Part shown: positions 62,767 to 64,000 of the stretch, in pieces
How positions within the stretch are numbered: position 1 is the stretch's first letter
How the letters are laid out: each line of letters begins with the position of its first letter
Assembly: GCF_000613925.1 (NCBI RefSeq)
Contig: NZ_BAJX01000003.1
Coordinates: 124,001-188,000 of the forward strand
From: Prevotella histicola JCM 15637 = DNF00424
GTDB lineage: Bacteria; Bacteroidota; Bacteroidia; Bacteroidales; Bacteroidaceae
Length of the DNA: 64,000 nucleotides
Direction: 5' to 3'
The notes under the pieces: model-generated
Seen by the model: the letters and a program-made list of their open reading frames with translations, nothing else
Databases searched by the model: none
Told to the model about the DNA's origin: nothing
Program-made: the position numbers and the translations under genes

Positions 62767-64000
62767 GTGGGTAGAAAGAAATACAAAAATCTTGATTACG
62801 ACTACATCGTCAGCTCCGTGGCTGGCTATGCCAAGGTTGCTCCCATTGCCCGAAAGGTAAAGGCTGGGGACGATATGGCCATTGCCAAGGCAGCAGCGAT
62901 GATGACGGCTGCCGTCAGGAATGTCATGCCTAAGGACAAGCAGGTGGTACTGGTACCCATTCCCAACCGCACGGGCAGGGCGGGTTACACCAAAACGCTT
63001 GCCGAGAAAATCAGCGAGGCACTGCATCTACCTGTCATCGACGCATTAGCAAGCAATACCCACGAGCCGCTTTATCTGGTGAAGAAAGCCAATGGCTCGA
63101 TCGATGAAGTGCCGCTCTACTTCTATCGCATCCGAAGGGTGCCCAGAGACAAGATACCCATTCTCATTGATAATGTACTCGACACCGGGCACACGGCAAT
63201 GGCTGCCTATGAAGCGATAGGCAGGCAGGACACGCTGATGGCGGTGCTCGGTGATACGCATAAGTTCACGCCCAACAAATGGAAAACGGATATTTACCCT
63301 TTAATTGACAACAATATGGCAAGCAAGAAAAAAGAAGAGGTGCAACAGCAAGCTACCCCGAAGGAAGAGCCGAAGGCTCAGACTGAGAAAAAAGCTGCAA
63401 AGAAAACCGCGAAGCTCCCGAAGTCAAAGACGCTGGCAGAGCTGTACGAGAACATGAAGGAGAAGCATCCTGATGCCGTCCTGCTCTTCAGGACGGGAGA
63501 TTTCTACACGGCCCTGAACGCTGATGCCTCCAAGGTGGCTGACACCTTGTCCATCAAGCCAACAAAACCGGCAAAGGCAGAGGACGGCCCTCTGCAAGTC
63601 ACATTCCCTCATCATGCTTTGGACACAAACCTGCCAAAACTCATCCGTGCCGGTCTTCGAGTGGCCATCGTGGACAGTCTGGAGAAGAAACAAAGCGTAG
63701 AGAAATCCACATCGGTAAAAACGGAAACAAAAGCACAGGAAACAAAAGTGCAGGAAAAGAAAGAGGAAGGAAAGAACGTGGACAAGTCGGCTTCCGCCAA
63801 ACAGGAGCATCAGCCGCGTGAGCCGCAGATGGTAACGGTCAATGGCGACAAAGTTTCCCATGCCCATGCCTTCCAGTCCAAGGTGAATCCTGCCGACTGG
63901 TTCTATGTGGCTCAACTCAACGGCAAGCAGCTCAACCCTATGAAGATGGACGCTGCCGACATCGCAGCCTATCAGAAACGGGAGGCGAAGGTGGAGGACA
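62767..64000 (+). CDS. Phosphoribosyltransferase-like plus MutS-domain-I-like protein (3' end outside)
   Basis: An open frame from the first usable start (GTG at 62767) runs past the window edge without stop. Residues ~1-180 are PRTase-like: VLVPIPNRTGRAGYTKTLAE and the PRPP-binding ILIDNVLDTGHTAMAAYEAI. Then a Lys-rich linker from MASKKKEEV (63316), and at ~225-320 a MutS domain I-like stretch (LAELYENMKEKHPDAVLLFR, TGDFYTALNADASKVADTLS). The join may be artificial: the upstream half could end as YPFN-stop if one C is missing at ~63299, making the ATG at 63316 a separate gene. With the many single-base losses in this window both readings are open. Confidence 0.7.
   Translation, partial: MGRKKYKNLDYDYIVSSVAGYAKVAPIARKVKAGDDMAIAKAAAMMTAAVRNVMPKDKQVVLVPIPNRTGRAGYTKTLAEKISEALHLPVIDALASNTHEPLYLVKKANGSIDEVPLYFYRIRRVPRDKIPILIDNVLDTGHTAMAAYEAIGRQDTLMAVLGDTHKFTPNKWKTDIYPLIDNNMASKKKEEVQQQATPKEEPKAQTEKKAAKKTAKLPKSKTLAELYENMKEKHPDAVLLFRTGDFYTALNADASKVADTLSIKPTKPAKAEDGPLQVTFPHHALDTNLPKLIRAGLRVAIVDSLEKKQSVEKSTSVKTETKAQETKVQEKKEEGKNVDKSASAKQEHQPREPQMVTVNGDKVSHAHAFQSKVNPADWFYVAQLNGKQLNPMKMDAADIAAYQKREAKVED

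Larger units (their letters stand above)
15582..64000. mobile_element. Integrative conjugative element (left end and most of body; right end outside)
   Basis: From just after tRNA-Arg to the window edge the genes form a Bacteroides-type ICE: integrase, mobilization protein and relaxase, tra operon, a coupling ATPase, TraX, a peptidoglycan hydrolase and DUF3945-type genes, with a defence cargo block at ~37.3-59.7 kb. The exact left boundary is uncertain; it lies between the tRNA 3' end and the integrase repeats (15582-15742). No attR is visible. Base composition shifts within the element: the tra and type I R-M parts are visibly more GC-rich than the core, while the helicase and KAP parts are AT-rich, pointing to assembly from several sources. 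Confidence 0.9.

Noticed and set aside
15582..64000. Insertion sequences or transposase genes flanking the cargo
   Set aside because: I found no transposase motif or terminal inverted repeats; the only recombinase is the integrase near tRNA-Arg.

Overview
This window looks like a Bacteroidota chromosome, most likely Prevotellaceae. The evidence is the nuoHIJKLMN tail, a DUF3127 protein, dnaN, a DnaQ-like nuclease, coaBC, a DUF4835 (PorD-like) protein and recN in one neighbourhood, plus promoters of the Bacteroidota type (TTTG, 20 nt, TAnnTTTG) seen upstream of dnaN, the tRNA and several accessory genes. Nothing identifies a species.

Layout. (1) Positions 1-15.6 kb are core chromosome: the distal half of the respiratory complex I operon, then replication, repair and CoA-synthesis genes, ending at a tRNA-Arg(TCT). 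(2) From just after the tRNA to the right edge lies an integrative conjugative element (ICE) of the Bacteroides tra type; its far end is outside the window. Its left part carries a tyrosine integrase with three upstream direct repeats, a previously invisible 48-aa membrane protein with its own promoter, an oriT-like hairpin, an accessory mobilization protein and relaxase, and a HigBA-like toxin-antitoxin pair. The transfer operon follows (21.6-37.3 kb): ParA, DUF3408, HTH, TraD-like, TraE, TraF, VirB4-type TraG, three periplasmic or lipid-facing proteins, TraJ, TraK, TraL, TraM, TraN, a coupling ATPase and TraX. (3) A leftward-transcribed cargo block (37.3-59.7 kb) is a defence island: a KAP NTPase plus an unknown partner, a DUF2130 nuclease-fold protein, a WYL regulator, a two-gene helicase system resembling Druantia type III (DruH + DruE), and a type I restriction-modification locus with a broken RhuM/Fic gene inside it and a small HTH regulator upstream. 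(4) The right edge (59.9-64 kb) returns to ICE housekeeping: a DUF4468 lipocalin-sized secreted protein, an M23 peptidase fused to a glucosaminidase, a DUF3945/DUF4099-type protein and a large ORF running off the window that joins a phosphoribosyltransferase-like domain to a MutS domain I-like region.

How it works together: integrase, relaxase/oriT, coupling protein and the TraE-N channel would excise and move the element; the muralytic enzyme would open the wall for the channel; the TA pair and defence genes would stabilise the element and protect its host. Two probable regulatory circuits are visible in the DNA: a 12-bp motif shared, in opposite orientations, by the promoters of the WYL gene and of the DUF2130 gene; and a 9+9 bp palindrome over the -33 region of the hsdM promoter, downstream of a Cro-like HTH gene.

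Data quality matters here: at least nine genes (recN, a TPR protein, two tra genes, the coupling protein, the WYL regulator, hsdS, hsdM, the M23 protein) are each broken once, and every break is repaired by adding a single base next to a short homopolymer. This uniform pattern argues for sequencing error, so I annotate them as probably intact genes with a frameshift, except rhuM, which has also lost an internal segment.
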